Of a stretch of 64,000 bases of DNA, positions 10,701-21,721 are shown one piece after another; the stretch's first letter is position 1; each line of letters starts with the position of its first letter. The stretch covers positions 1-64,000 of the forward strand of contig JAMXBD010003382.1 in assembly GCA_024138025.1 (NCBI GenBank), read 5' to 3'. Source of the DNA: Combretum micranthum. Its lineage: Eukaryota > Streptophyta > Magnoliopsida > Myrtales > Combretaceae. The notes beneath the pieces were generated by a model that made no database searches, had not been told where the DNA came from, and saw only the letters and a program-made list of their open reading frames with translations. The position numbers were made by a program, and so were the translations under genes.

Positions 10701-12427
10701 AACCCTTATGGATGATGGTCTTCGGACACCGGTTAACACGTCTCAGGCGGTGACTCCGTCGACTCCTAGGACGACACAATACCATGCTGATCAAACCAGA
10801 ACTTTGCTCCATGAGCAGCAAGGAGGGGAAAGTGATCAAAATCAACCGACAGTTAATTTGGTTTCCCCGGTTGGAGTGGAGAAAGATCCGCATGTACCCA
10901 ATTCAGGAGGACATCATGTGCCGAATTACCAGAGCAAAGCCACCGACCCTACCGGTTCAGGTATGATGAACATCAAATGTATCTTTTAATATCCTCGTAT
11001 CTTAATTTTGGATTTCGCTACCTTAATTGTGTTGGTATTTCTTCGTTGCTATGTGGTAAAAAAATCGATGTTGCCCCAATTACTAGTTCTCTTGATATGA
11101 TGAATGTGAGTAATGAAGCAGGGGCTGATCGCAACATACCAACTGAAACTCGCCCTGCAGCGTCATTTTTGCCAACCGGAAGCCCTGACCAATTCGCCCC
11201 AGAACCCAGTCCCATGGAAACCGAACACACACGGCCTGATGTTAATAATCAAGAAGTTCATGCTGGTGAGAAACCACCAGGACAAGGCGGTTATGCTGAG
11301 AAGATATCGAAAACTACAGCTGCAGTTGCTGAGAAAGCAATGGCTGCAAAGGATTTGGTTGCATCGAAACTTGGGTATGGCGATCAAGATCAAGCTCATA
11401 AAAAGCAACAGGAGGGTAATGTAGGTGATACCAGGGCAGAACGGACCGGCTACACAGAAAAGATATCATCTGCTGCTACTGCGATAGCTGATAAAGCGGC
11501 CACTGCCAAGGATGTTGTGGCTTCAAAGCTGGGTATGGAAAGAAAGATGAAACTCCAAGTCCTGAAATGAGTACCAGCATGGAGACAGCGAAACCAGCTT
11601 CTCCATCGGGGCATAAGAAGGGAATTGTAGATACGGTGACAGAGAAACTGACACCAGTGTATGCAAAGGTTGCGGGCACAAGTGGTGTTGTGACCTCGAA
11701 AGCGAAGACAGCAAGTTCGGATTCTTCAGATGAAGCGAAAGAGGGGTTAGTGTGCAGCAGGATAAGGGCATGTCCGTGAAGGACTACTTGGGGAGAAACT
11801 GAAGCCTGGGGAGGAAGATAAGGCGCTGTCCGAGATGATTTCGGGTGCATGGCACAAGAAAAGAGGGGGAGAGGGAGAGAAGGGTAAGGTATTAGGGAAA
11901 GTGACCGAGTCTGAGGAGGTGAAGGCACGGTTGGGGGATGAGAAAGAAAGGAGTATGAATGATGGCCTTAGAGAAGGCATGGTAGAGAAGCTTAAGGGAC
12001 TGTTGGTTCATGGTTTGGCAAGGGTGAAGCAACATCTCAAGCTCCCGAGTCCCATGGTAAGAGTATAATTTAATATGTTGAATATAACTAATGGTAGGGC
12101 ATTTGTCATAAAGAATGCTAATGGTGGATGACAATGAAGTCATTTTCCTATGTTTATTAAAAAAAAATATTTGATGATCCTAGAACTTTAATTATAACGA
12201 ATTTAATTAAGATAGTCATCCTCGTAGAGCCTTTAGATATATTAAGGTGGTTTCAGGTAGTTTTATCTTACTACTTTTGGATTGGAAGTTAACTTGGTTG
12301 TATTGTATTGGCAGATGATCGAAACGTGGCAAAGGAAGAGCAGACTGGGAGAGGAGGCTTCAAGAGTCAACTTACTGAAGAATCAAGAATGGTGATTGGG
12401 ATGGGAGAAGTCTGCTGTTTTCTTTGA
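7753..12427 (+). CDS. LTI65: LTI65/RD29-like desiccation and cold protein with triplicated repeat unit (frame broken as sequenced)
   Basis: Hydrophilic stress-protein family induced by drought, salt, cold and ABA. Inferred exons: 7753-7843, 7932-8155, 8254-8592, 8686-9778, 9871-10960, 11053-12056, 12315-12427. The start is the first ATG, opening MESHQVIPQP. Features in order: Lys-rich helix (VKAKAKKLKDTI); His-Gly run at residues about 61-77; an acidic stretch leading to the family block PEVQGAP-IYESAAV across intron 2; then three units, each with a NYQSKATDPT block, a roughly 92-bp intron, TSSLDxMN, two AEKIS/TEKIS...VASxLGYG repeats, a VTEKLTPxYAKVAGTSG block and a PGEED-type motif. The last exons carry SWFGKGEATSQAPESHG and EEQTGRGG. 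Nine single missing bases break the frame: near 8108 and at G runs 9242, 9376, 10626, 10649, 11531, 11743, 11790 and 11996. Supplying them gives one frame of about 1320 residues, against 619 for Arabidopsis RD29B. The acceptor of intron 5 is AT, not AG. Confidence 0.85.
8283..11832 (+). repeat. Three tandem copies of a ~1.18-kb exon-intron-exon unit
   Basis: Units begin at the shared GTTAGTTCTGCAAGACC: 8283-9468, 9469-10650 and 10651-11832. Each unit includes the end of one exon, a 92-93 bp intron and most of the next exon. Similarity is high through intron and exon alike, which indicates recent duplication of genomic DNA rather than old protein-repeat growth. Confidence 0.9.
11051..11052 (+). 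other. Mutated splice acceptor (AT for AG) in the third LTI65 unit
   Basis: The first two units read TTGCTAG|GTGGTAAA at the intron end; the third reads TTGCTAT|GTGGTAAA. The next AG downstream (about 11090) would shift the frame into a stop. Confidence 0.8.
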
Positions 12428-12589
12428 ATTTTGCAGTAATTTTGATGGCTTGCTTTAAATACTAGAATTGTGTGATATTTCCATTTTAGGGGTGTGAGTT
12501 GTGTAGTTTCTAGTGATGTTTGAACATGATTTATTGTGTAGTTCTATGTGATATTGAGCATGATTTACATACCTAATCATTAGCTTATA

Positions 12590-13100
12590 AAAAATGATGA
12601 AAGATAGATTCGGTAGAAAGGTAGAAAGACAAAAGGAGAAACGGACGCGGAAAAATGTGGAAAGAAACACGATAAAGGGAAAAATGGACACGAAAAATAT
12701 GGAAGGAAATAGGAGAATTAGACATTAAACAAAAGGAAGAAAAATCACGAGATTACTATTCGATGCTGGAGCATAGGTTATTATAGCAATTTTTTAAGTT
12801 ATTGTAGCTTATTTTTACTATAGCAGTAGGTTACTATTTTATTGTAGTAGTAAGTCATTGTAGCATTTTTTATTGTTTTAGTTCTGCAAAAATTTGCTAT
12901 AAAAAGCGAGCAGGGTTCAGGTTTAGGAACGAAGAAAAATATTAAAGAGTATTCGAGTGTTTGTGAGTGAAATTTTTTAGTGCTTTAGTTTTGTAAGTGT
13001 ATCGTTATAATATACTTCCATCGTATTCAATAAAGCTTTTGTAAATTTTCTTTAATCATGTTGGGCTAATTTTCCTTTTAAAGTATAAAGATAACCATAT
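12590..13100 (+). mobile_element. Possible solo LTR or TRIM remnant
   Basis: A run of degenerate TATTGTAGC/TTACTATAGC-type words is followed by a TATA-like CTATAAAAAGC (about 12898), a GAGTGTTTGTGAGTG block and an AATAAAGC polyadenylation-like signal near 13029. This U3-R-U5-like order suggests an LTR. I found no partner, target duplication or clear TG/CA ends. Confidence 0.3.
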
Positions 13101-14372
13101 TTTAAAACATTATTAAGTTTTTGTATTATGCGATAAGGTTTTATAGCATGGGAAAACAGATTAAAGCACCGTGCTCAAGTAGCAAAGCTCTAATTCCTTT
13201 AGAGATTATACCGAAAGGGTCGGTTTAAGAACCCTTTGATGAGGTTATTTGAGGTAGAGTTTGCTGTGTTTGGTCTTGTGGGTTGTGGCGTGGGCATGAG
13301 ATACATTCTCTAAAAAGAACATTGCTCCACTATTTGATTAGATATTAAAAATAGATAATCCGGGTATCCATATTTGTTCATGGCATTAAGTCATATAACA
13401 ATTATACTTATTATCCACTTATCTTAAACTTTTATTAAAACACTATTTGATCAGATATTAAATAAGAATCCTGTCATGGCTGCGAAGATCGTCCCGTTAA
13501 GATATGAACATTCTCTTTTGTCTGTTAAATATTTCTTTTCACTTTATTTATGGTTTTTTATTACAATAGCATCACCAAAACATTCATGTTTAAAATACTC
13601 ATATATCTTATCAATAACACATTTGAAATAATATATTCGTCATATTAAGCATAGATTATTCTAACATATTAATCTAATTCAATTACTAGCTATTAAACTC
13701 ATTTTAACTTAATCTTAATCAAGTTAATTAGACTTAATCATTTAGTACAATTACTAAGTCAAGTTAATTAAGCTTAATCAATCTAATTCATTTTAGCTCG
13801 TTGAAATTCATTAAGCCAAATTAAACTTAGATTATTAACTAAGTTCATTTTATATATAATTCTATATTTAATCAAATCATTTATTATATCTATAAATTCA
13901 CTAAAGTCATGTTTAGTCATATCAGTTAACTAACTCATCACATTGACTATCATTTTCTCTATTTCATTTTAGCTTTAAAAGATTCATTTTATACTTTACT
14001 ATGTACATATAATTAATAAAACAATTTTTCAACTTTGTTTGTATATACCAATGAAAACAACTAAAATTTAGGCGATGATAATTTTAGAATTTATAAAAAC
14101 TTAAAACATAAAAATTGTAGAGCTCTTTTTAAGCTTTTCATAGTATTTTGAATAGCCTTAATCCAAGTTCAAATGAAAAGTTATGATTAAATTATAAAAC
14201 AATGTCGTGTTAGAAATTTTTTATCCAAGGAGATAACACATGCAAACTTGATCTTCCTCCTTATTCTTCATTCCAAATTGATAGAGCTATTTCTATCTTG
14301 CTCTTCATCTTTAATCTTATTTCCTCACTTTGATTCTCCTTTAATTCTTTTAGAATTGAGATTGAAGATGAT

Positions 14373-14515
14373 TTGAAGAAAAGCAGAGAAGAAGAAAAGA
14401 AAAGAAAGAAAGGGAAAGAAACAAGAAAGAAAGAAAACGATAGAAAAAAAAAAAGGAAGAAAAGAAAATAAGGGCAAGAAAAGTAAAAGGAAGAAAAGGA
14501 TAATAATAAAGGAAT
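14373..14515 (+). repeat. Polypurine tract
   Basis: About 140 bases made almost wholly of A and G (GAAGAAAAGAAAAGAAAG-type words) on the plus strand. It is low-complexity DNA that could form unusual structure. No gene is associated with it. Confidence 0.8.
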
Positions 14516-15328
14516 TAGAAGAAATTTTAGGATAAGAATATTATGTTTAAAACTTTCGTATTAATATCTTTAGTTCTAGGAATATTTGGAAGATGATTTT
14601 AAAATCAATAAATTAGAAATTAAAAACTTAAAATAAGAACTTAATTTAGGAATTCAATTTATATCAAATTAATATTTAATTTAAGCTCGGGATTAAAAAC
14701 TAATATTTTTATACAAGCAAATAAACTTAAATTTTATAAGGATTAAGGAATTAGAATTTAGGCTATGATTTAAGGGTTTAAGAATCCACTAAATATTTAA
14801 ACAACATATTTAGGGGTTTAGGAGTTTGAAATCTCAACTTTCAACTTAATTAAGTACTAATCTAATTATGTCAACTTCTCTATTTATATCTTATAATTTA
14901 TTTGATTTATATGTAGGTACTCCATTTTTACCTATTTAAGGTTTTAATTTATAATAAAATTAATATTATATTAAGCCCACAAATTAAAAAAAATATAAAA
15001 AAAATCATCACAATAAATATATAAAAAAATAATAATAAATTTAAAAAAAAATATTTTTAGACTTGATATAATACTAATTTTAATTATAGATTTATTTTGA
15101 ACCCAATTAAATACCCTATGTAAATAAGCTTATTTAATTGAGCCCATTTTTTAAATCTTAAATATAATTTCTGTGGAAACCAGAATAAGGCAGACTAATA
15201 GCCTATATGGATAAGTCATTGGCATGTATAAAGGAGATGTGGGTTTAATTCTGCGAGAAGATAAGCGCATGTGTAAGCGAGGGGGTAGGTAAGCGATAGG
15301 TGAACAGTAGGTGGATGGGTTGATCATC

Positions 15329-15336
15329 TATAAATA
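15329..15336 (+). promoter_or_regulatory. TATA-box-like TATAAATA
   Basis: TATAAATA lies about 265 bp before the ATG of the possible exon at 15594 and is followed by an A-rich leader-like stretch. It could be a promoter for that exon or part of an LTR. Confidence 0.3.
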
Positions 15337-15593
15337 CTCGGCAAATAAGAACAAGAGAAAGATAGGAAAAAAAAATAAAACTGATAGAAAAAGTCCAAAC
15401 AAATCATAAACATAGAAGAAATACATAAAAGTTCAAATCTAAATAGTTCTTGAAAATTATAGTTTGTAAGGATCAGTACTTTTTAGGCAAAATTGGGTGA
15501 AATCACCACTAAGAACATCGAAGTTTTTGGCACTTCCAAATTGGATAGATCGACACTTTTTCCTGTTGGAAGCACTGCGAAATACCCATTTGT

Positions 15594-15835
15594 ATGACCA
15601 CCGGTTGTTTTTCCGTTGCCGCTGCACAAAGTCCGACCCCAACAGGACCCAATCGCACGTCGTTCAGTCCAATATTTGCGCCTGAAACTCGACCTACATT
15701 CACCACCAGTGGATCTCTGGTTCGAGAAAGATGCTGGCAGATTCAACCAATGGTGCACCTGCGTCATCTCCGTTAACACCATTATTGCCATCATCAACTA
15801 CTGGAACAAGTGAAAGTTGGTCCAAGTAAGCTTTC
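15594..15835 (+). CDS. Possible first exon of an unrecognised Ser/Thr/Pro-rich protein
   Basis: This GC-richer island in AT-rich DNA opens MTTGCFSVAAAQSPTPTGPN. It stays open to about 15727 and resumes one frame over with MLADSTNGAPASSPLTPLLP, as if one A were missing from the AAA at 15727-15729. It runs to a GTAAGC donor after TCCAA at 15835. The composition is that of a plant protein or a copia gag N-terminus. I found no second exon and recognise no domain. Antisense ORFs cover the same island, so the strand is not certain. Confidence 0.25.
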
Positions 15836-15851
15836 AACCATTTTCTTATTT

Positions 15852-15879
15852 TATTAATAATAATAATAATAATAATAAA
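15852..15879. repeat. (AAT)n microsatellite
   Basis: About nine AAT/TAA units directly after the possible exon's splice donor. Confidence 0.9.
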
Positions 15880-17820
15880 CAATGAATTTTAATAACAATG
15901 ATAAAGCTGCAATAACATTGATAAATAATAATTTGTACCAATAATAATGAAAATTCTAGTGTTGTTAATAATAATAATTTTACATATGTATGATGTTTTA
16001 GTTTTCTTGTAATGGCTTTTTTTTTTGCTAAATAATGGATATTTGTTTCATAATTTTTTTTTTAACTTGTATCACAAAAACCTGTTATAAAAAAAAAAAG
16101 TTCATTCATATGATTTTGTAAAATTTCAATTCTTACCATGGCATGTTCTCTTAGTGTTTTGACATCAACCCTTGATTTTTTACCATGATTAATGTGATGT
16201 ATTGACATGTGATTTTAAAATTGGTAATACATCATATAATGCCATGATTCTTGAAAATTTCAATCCTATGAGTATATCATCCTTTTATGTGTCCATGATA
16301 GTGTAGATTGATAATAGTTTATGTCTTTCATTATGATTGGATGTGTGATTATATACTTATTATGGTCATCGTTTTTATTAAAACAAATTCACTTAAAAGA
16401 GCAAATTTTATCAATTATTTGAAACCTAATTTGGTAGATTTAGGACTCACAAAATGATCAATTTTGAATTTACTAAAATTTATTGAACTTAAAGTGATAA
16501 GATTTCAAGTTTCTAAAATTAATCAACATACTAAAATTTTTTTTAATTCAAAAGAACTACGTAATGTCTGATCCCGATTAGAGTGTATGTAGGCCCCTCC
16601 GGGCGACATTAAAAAATGAAAAACCTTTTTTTTTAATTATTCATTTTAAATTAATTCATTGTTCATATTATAAGCTTTGATAATAAATGGTAAATATCAA
16701 TATTATTTGTATTTATTTGTAAATATTAATGTAAAAAATGATTTTTTAATTCCTTAAAATTACAATAATAACTTGTAGATATTACAATTTGAAATTTTTT
16801 TCTTCCTTTTTACATTAGTAAATTTTCAAGCATTAAAAGGATAAACTTTAAACTTTAAATTTTAAATTTCAAGTGGTAACCATATGGTTTTAATAGGTTA
16901 GCCTCCAAATCCAAAATTTCTGGTTTATAAAGTTTGGTTTGTAAATCAAATTTTTCACAAATTAGTAGCTAAGTTAGGATTAACTAACCTATTAATCCTA
17001 ACTTATAAATTTTTCCCGATTCCAATTGGGTTGCGACTTCGAATTGTTTTCAAAATTTAAATTTCTTTTAATTCTCAGTTGAGGGTTCTTATTAAATAGG
17101 TTCGGGTTTAATACAGATCGGATTAAAAGAAACGAAACCAGAAACGAAAAATCCATGCTGAACATTATATAATCTATCTAAACTCAATTTCTAACGTAGG
17201 TGAAGGTTTGGGATATTTCAAACGCATGCTACTTGAAATTCCTAATCTAAATATTCTCATGATGATCTATAACCATCGAATTCTGTTATATTCGTTTTTA
17301 TTATATTCAACACCTTAGTTCTGGGGTAAGGCTCATGATAATATCTATTGTTCATGGCTCAAATTCAAATCTAACCACACTTCACACAAATATCTTGTTG
17401 ATTTCTTGTAAATCACCAAGTTTTTACCAATAATAAAAAACCCTAATTTTCAATCATACCAAGCAAACCCTAATCACAAAAGGCATGCATATGCATAAAA
17501 ATGATAAAAATCCTAACTTTTTATGACCACATGGATCTTAGGATTTAAATCACACTCTAAAAAATATTCAAGATCACAATCCTCAATGTTGTACAAATCC
17601 CAATAACACAAAAGATTAGATCTTGCACTTACCAAAATCTTACTGTCACAACTGTATTATGTCAATGTAAATATTCAAATCCTGAAATGCAGAAACATGG
17701 AACCTTTACTTTGATACGAAAATATGATGCGACAAGAATGCTTTAATACCAATAAAATATGATATGCCTAGGAGACTAATTACTAGTGTATTTATAGATT
17801 AATAGTAGATTAACCCAAAG
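15880..17820. other. AT-rich intergenic DNA
   Basis: No coding signal. Near 16.98-17.04 kb an AAGTTAGGATTAACTAACCT block precedes CCAATTGGGTTGCGACTTC. A diverged relative of this pair lies near 22.55-22.61 kb, so it is a dispersed repeat, perhaps from a gypsy-type LTR. Confidence 0.5.
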
Positions 17821-17829
17821 AAAACCTAA

Positions 17830-18560
17830 GACTTAACACAAATTCTAGGTTCTTGAAATCAAGATGGATTCTTACATCTCTTGGATATAACTCACCAAGA
17901 AAGCAAAGAGGGTGGAACACTTGCATATAATTGATATGACTCACAATTATTCACTCATGTTTGCAACTCGCCACAATCAAAGATTGATAAGAGTTAGGGT
18001 TTCAAGAGAATACTCTTAAGAAGATAAAATTTCATTCAACTAATCAAAAACTTATTAATTTTTACAAATAAAGTCATTTATATACTAATAACCTAAATAA
18101 TGGCAAGATAGTAATTAATATCGAGTCCTGATCAATTTTATTTAAAAGATATCTAATAAGATAAAAGAAAATATAAAATAAATTAACTTGTCATCATTGA
18201 AATGGTCTCCATCACGGTCGAAATATAAGCCATGATCCTCTCAGGCCTTTAGTCTCCATGTAGATCAACGGCATGAAACTGAACATGATCTATATGATCA
18301 CGGGTGTCATCACAATCATCTTCAAGATCGTAATCTCCTCTAGCCTTCACATCAACGAAGATAATGAGTGTCATCACGGGCGTGATAAGCATAGATGAGT
18401 GATCACGGACATAGTTTGCATGTGATCTTCTCTTATTTCTCCAAGTGTAGTCATGGCCTGGATCACGGGAATAATTGATAGCTTTTCCACATCTTCTTCT
18501 TTTTCTTAATCAATTGTAAATTGAACCTCATCAGATTCTATAGCAAAACCTCCATACATA
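17830..18560. mobile_element. LTR-like dispersed repeat, copy A
   Basis: It has GATTGATAAGAG after a CGCCAC block, then a stretch with repeated GATCACGG/ATCACGGGCGTGAT words and AAGCCATGATC. A diverged relative with the same order is at 47.63-48.56 kb. The class is unresolved; I suggest an LTR because of the layout, but I see no ends. Confidence 0.35.
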
Positions 18561-18668
18561 AATATAATATGCCTTTTAAGCTTTTAAAAGCACTCAGTTA
18601 CTATTGAAAAATATGTATATATGCCCTAACACCAAAAATTATATAATCTAATGAAAGTTTCAAGAATA

Positions 18669-18685
18669 TGTGTGTGTGTGTGTGT
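18669..18685. repeat. (TG)n microsatellite
   Basis: Eight and a half TG units. Confidence 0.9.
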
Positions 18686-20072
18686 AAATACTCATATATA
18701 TTTTAGAAGTTAAGTAATAGTGAAATCATACACTGAAAGTCTAAGGTCTATTTAGTTTATCTTAATTTTGTCAGTTTTGTATCATTTTAGCATCTACTCA
18801 AGTCAGTGTGTTCATAAAAACATTCAAAAAAAAATAAATAAAAACAAATGTACACGGATACCTTTCTTTTAAAAATGAAAATTTACTTGGCATACTGGAA
18901 TAAATTAGGAAGGAAAGATTATGAAACGAAAGAAAGTAGTAGAAATGAATTATTAGAGAATTTGAATCATTCCATGTGTAATGGTGAATTACTTATATAC
19001 CCCTAAAAGATAATGAGTAAATTGAAAAACAAAGTACAAGAGCAATTTCAACAATTTTTTCCCTTTCCCTCTTATTTTCTTTGTTTTCGGGAGAACAAAA
19101 ATAAAATGGTAAAACCAAGAAAAATATTATATCCACCTACTCTTCCCTTATCTTTCCCTTTCAAATCTCTCCCATTTCATCCCTCTCCTAATCTTTCTTT
19201 CCTAATTCTCTCATACAAATTTTCACCTCCCCATTTTCACATCCCGATCACAACCTTTATCATAATTATAAAATAAAAACAAATCAGCTATTGATTACAA
19301 AATTTATCAAACAATTAGACTTTATATATATATAGATCAAATATCAATCAAATATAATTACTGAATTCACATAATTTAATCAAATACGTGCAAAGTTACG
19401 ATGCATGTTCCTTATTCATTAGGATCTATTTGAATAATCTATATCACATCTATATCTGATATACATCTATATCTTATATTTTTATTTATATTTAATTTTA
19501 TAAATAATCTAACTGAAATAAGTGATTAAAATATATATAATAGATATTAAATTTACATCAAATCATAAACCAAAGCACGTCTAGCTATCCATCTTCCCTT
19601 AATACTTCATGTCAATCATGCAGCGGTGATGATGCAATAAGATGCTAAGCTTTGCTAAGACGACGCGACATTTAGACAATGACCCATAAACAAATGCTAG
19701 CTACGAAGGAATACTCCAACTTTGTCTAGCCTACGCTTTTCTAACTTCTCATATTCAAAAGAAGTAAAGGACGACAACAACAACTATATTTTCTGATTTA
19801 TGTTAACCCTTTTTCACATTTGCCCACTACACTACAACGTGTGGCAGCCTCCTCATCTTATTTAATCATATTTTTCCAACCTTATTATTCTCGTCCTAGG
19901 ACAAACACAATCACTAAACAAAATGAATAAAAAACCAAACATAAAATTTAAATGACATTGAATAAATCAAAACATAATAAATCTAACATTTAAAAATTGA
20001 TTATACATTTTATAAAATAAAATAAAGTTTATTAAGTGTTCACAAAACGCGTTTTATTATTGTTATTTTTTT
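18686..20072. other. AT-rich intergenic DNA with a pyrimidine-rich tract
   Basis: No gene recognised. 19050-19250 is strongly C/T-rich on the plus strand (CCCTTTCCCTCTTATTTTC and similar), giving an 87-codon chance ORF. The last 150 bp are the likely 3' flank of the minus-strand HMA gene. Confidence 0.5.
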
Positions 20073-20735
20073 TTATTTCTTGTCTTTTTCCTTATTGTTG
20101 TCACCGGCTTTCTTTTCCTCTTTTTTTCCTCTTTCTTTTCTTCTTTCTTGTCTTCCTTCTTTTCTTCCTTCTTCTCTTCTTTGGCTGGACCTACCGAGAT
20201 TATGTCCACCTTCCCTACTTTCTTCAGCTTCTTCACCACCGCCACCGTGTCCATCTGTCCGATCACCGTCAGCTTCTGATCTTTTGCATCCGCCGCTATG
20301 AATCCACTCCTGCCCCCAACAAAATCATCCAAACATCAATCATAATTTTTAATTTAAACTCTAGTTCCAACAATATTTAGTTTATAATTAATCATGAAGC
20401 TATATACTATGATTTATTCAAGAAAAATCTGATAATAGCTCAACATATGTGACTTTATAAGTCAAAATTAATCACAAAAAAAAAAATACCATATATATCG
20501 GCAGCTGCTTCTATAGCTTTCTGCTTGGTCTTATCATCGGTCATGGTCAAGATCTTCAACACACTTTCTGATTTTGAAACAATCACGGATTAGAACACCC
20601 AAAAAAAATTAACGAAATAAAAAAGGAAAAAAAATGAGAATATGACATATGGATGAAATGATACAAATGTTTAAATATAATAAAATAAAATATAAGGTGA
20701 AGAAATCAATTGAAAGATAAAATTACCTGAGCCAT
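20073..20735 (-). CDS. HMA-domain (HIPP-like) small protein lacking CxxC; frame broken as sequenced
   Basis: Plant heavy-metal-associated family with a ferredoxin-like HMA fold, but the metal-binding CxxC is replaced by [11 protein letters not shown], as in a known subgroup of short HIPP-like proteins. Exons on the minus strand: 20735-20727 (Met-Ala-Gln), 20567-20490 ([20 protein letters not shown]), 20309-20073 ([20 protein letters not shown], then VGPAKEE). All introns are GT-AG. The tail is Lys/Glu-rich and ends KEKDKK with no prenylation box. One base appears to be missing at each of three places: the start of exon 2, the TCATAG near the start of exon 3, and a run of seven A near the end. 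Supplying them gives 108 residues. A TATATAA lies 151 bp upstream. The gene is either intact with assembly errors or a recent pseudogene. Confidence 0.75.
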
Positions 20736-20885
20736 AATAATAAGGAGGAGGATGAGGAGGGGAAGAAGAGGGTGTAATAAATTAATAATAGAATATGCGA
20801 GAATAAGAAAATGTGAAAAGGTTTGAGTTTAGGGGAAGTGTGAGAATGGAGCAGGCCTGCCTTGCGACACTGAAGTGATTTCGTC

Positions 20886-20892
20886 TTATATA
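20886..20892 (-). promoter_or_regulatory. TATA box of the HMA gene
   Basis: TATATAA on the minus strand, about 150 bp upstream of the ATG at 20735, a plausible distance for a short leader. Confidence 0.5.
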
Positions 20893-20941
20893 CATCTTGG
20901 AAAGTTTCATGGTGGACACCGCTGAGTGCTTACGTATTTCA

Positions 20942-21720
20942 CCTATTCGAGTACGACATTGGCTTGTTAGAAAAAGGTTCCATATTTTACTAGGGATGCA
21001 ATCGAAACAAGCTTGAAACAGGTTATATAAGGCTGAACCGACCCACTTTTTATAGGATATTTCAAATCTATCCCACGACCTTATAGAGTTTTTTATTTAA
21101 TATCCATATCCATCCTATAGGGTTTTGATCCTGACTCACCTCATCTTACGATCCACTTCATTTATTTTTTTTCCTTTTCAACTCTTATTAAATTTAATTG
21201 CATCTTCCAATAAAATATTAGTGGTAACCGACAACTAGACTTCAGTATAATCTAAACTAGCTAAGCTAGTTACAACACACTCTTTAATTCACAAGCTTAT
21301 AGAATTAGCTATTTTATTTGTTAAAACAACAAAAATTAATAATATTGTAAAAATAACTTTTCAAGAGATAAAATTAAAAATTAGAAAAAAAAAAGATAAA
21401 ATAAAGTTAAAACTATTAACAACCATTCTTAAAAACAAAAATTAGTAAGGTTTTGTATTTTAAAATTTCAAACTCAATTTTTTAAATTGTTTATAATATG
21501 ATGGGTTCGGATTACCCAAGGGTTTTTTAATGACCCGAACCCAACCGAAACCCTATAGGATCGTATGGAATTTCTTGAACCCGTCCCGCAACCCTATAGA
21601 GTCAGCCCCTATAGGGATTTTAACTGTTCGACCGGGTCGAGTACCCTATAATGATCCACCCGGGTTGCATCCCTACATCTATTCCAGTACGACAAGGGTT
21701 GGCTTGTAAGAAAAAAAGTT
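20942..21720. repeat. ~40-bp direct repeat flanking the MITE
   Basis: CCTATTCGAGTACGACATTG...GGCTTGTTAGAAAAAGGTTC at 20942-20980 recurs as TCTATTCCAGTACGACAAGG...GGCTTGTAAGAAAAAAAGTTC at 21678-21721. This is far longer than the 8-bp target duplication of a hAT element. Confidence 0.8.
20991..21675. mobile_element. hAT-like MITE
   Basis: The left end TAGGGATGCAATCGAAAC and the inverted right end TAGGGATGCAACCCGGG form terminal inverted repeats. The interior repeats CCCTATAG words. There is no ORF. This TAGGG(A/G)TG(C/T)-type end with internal short repeats is common in plant hAT-derived non-autonomous elements. Confidence 0.65.
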
Positions 21721-21721
21721 C

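Larger units (their letters stand above)
12428..15320. other. AT-rich intergenic DNA downstream of LTI65
   Basis: No coding signal. It holds an LTR-like remnant and a purine tract (listed separately) and long stretches built from short TTAATC/AAGTTAATTA-type words at 13.6-13.9 kb. Otherwise I see nothing identifiable. Confidence 0.6.

Noticed and set aside
9109..11980. Several 100-200 codon minus-strand ORFs across the LTI65 units
   Set aside because: They repeat in step with the units and are antisense to well-supported exons.
7753..12427. Three separate LTI65-like genes in tandem
   Set aside because: Only one start exon, one His-rich exon and one terminal exon exist; the units join within exons, so this is one gene with repeated internal parts.
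20036..20380. 114-codon plus-strand ORF rich in Phe and Leu
   Set aside because: Antisense shadow of the Lys/Glu-rich tail of the minus-strand HMA gene.
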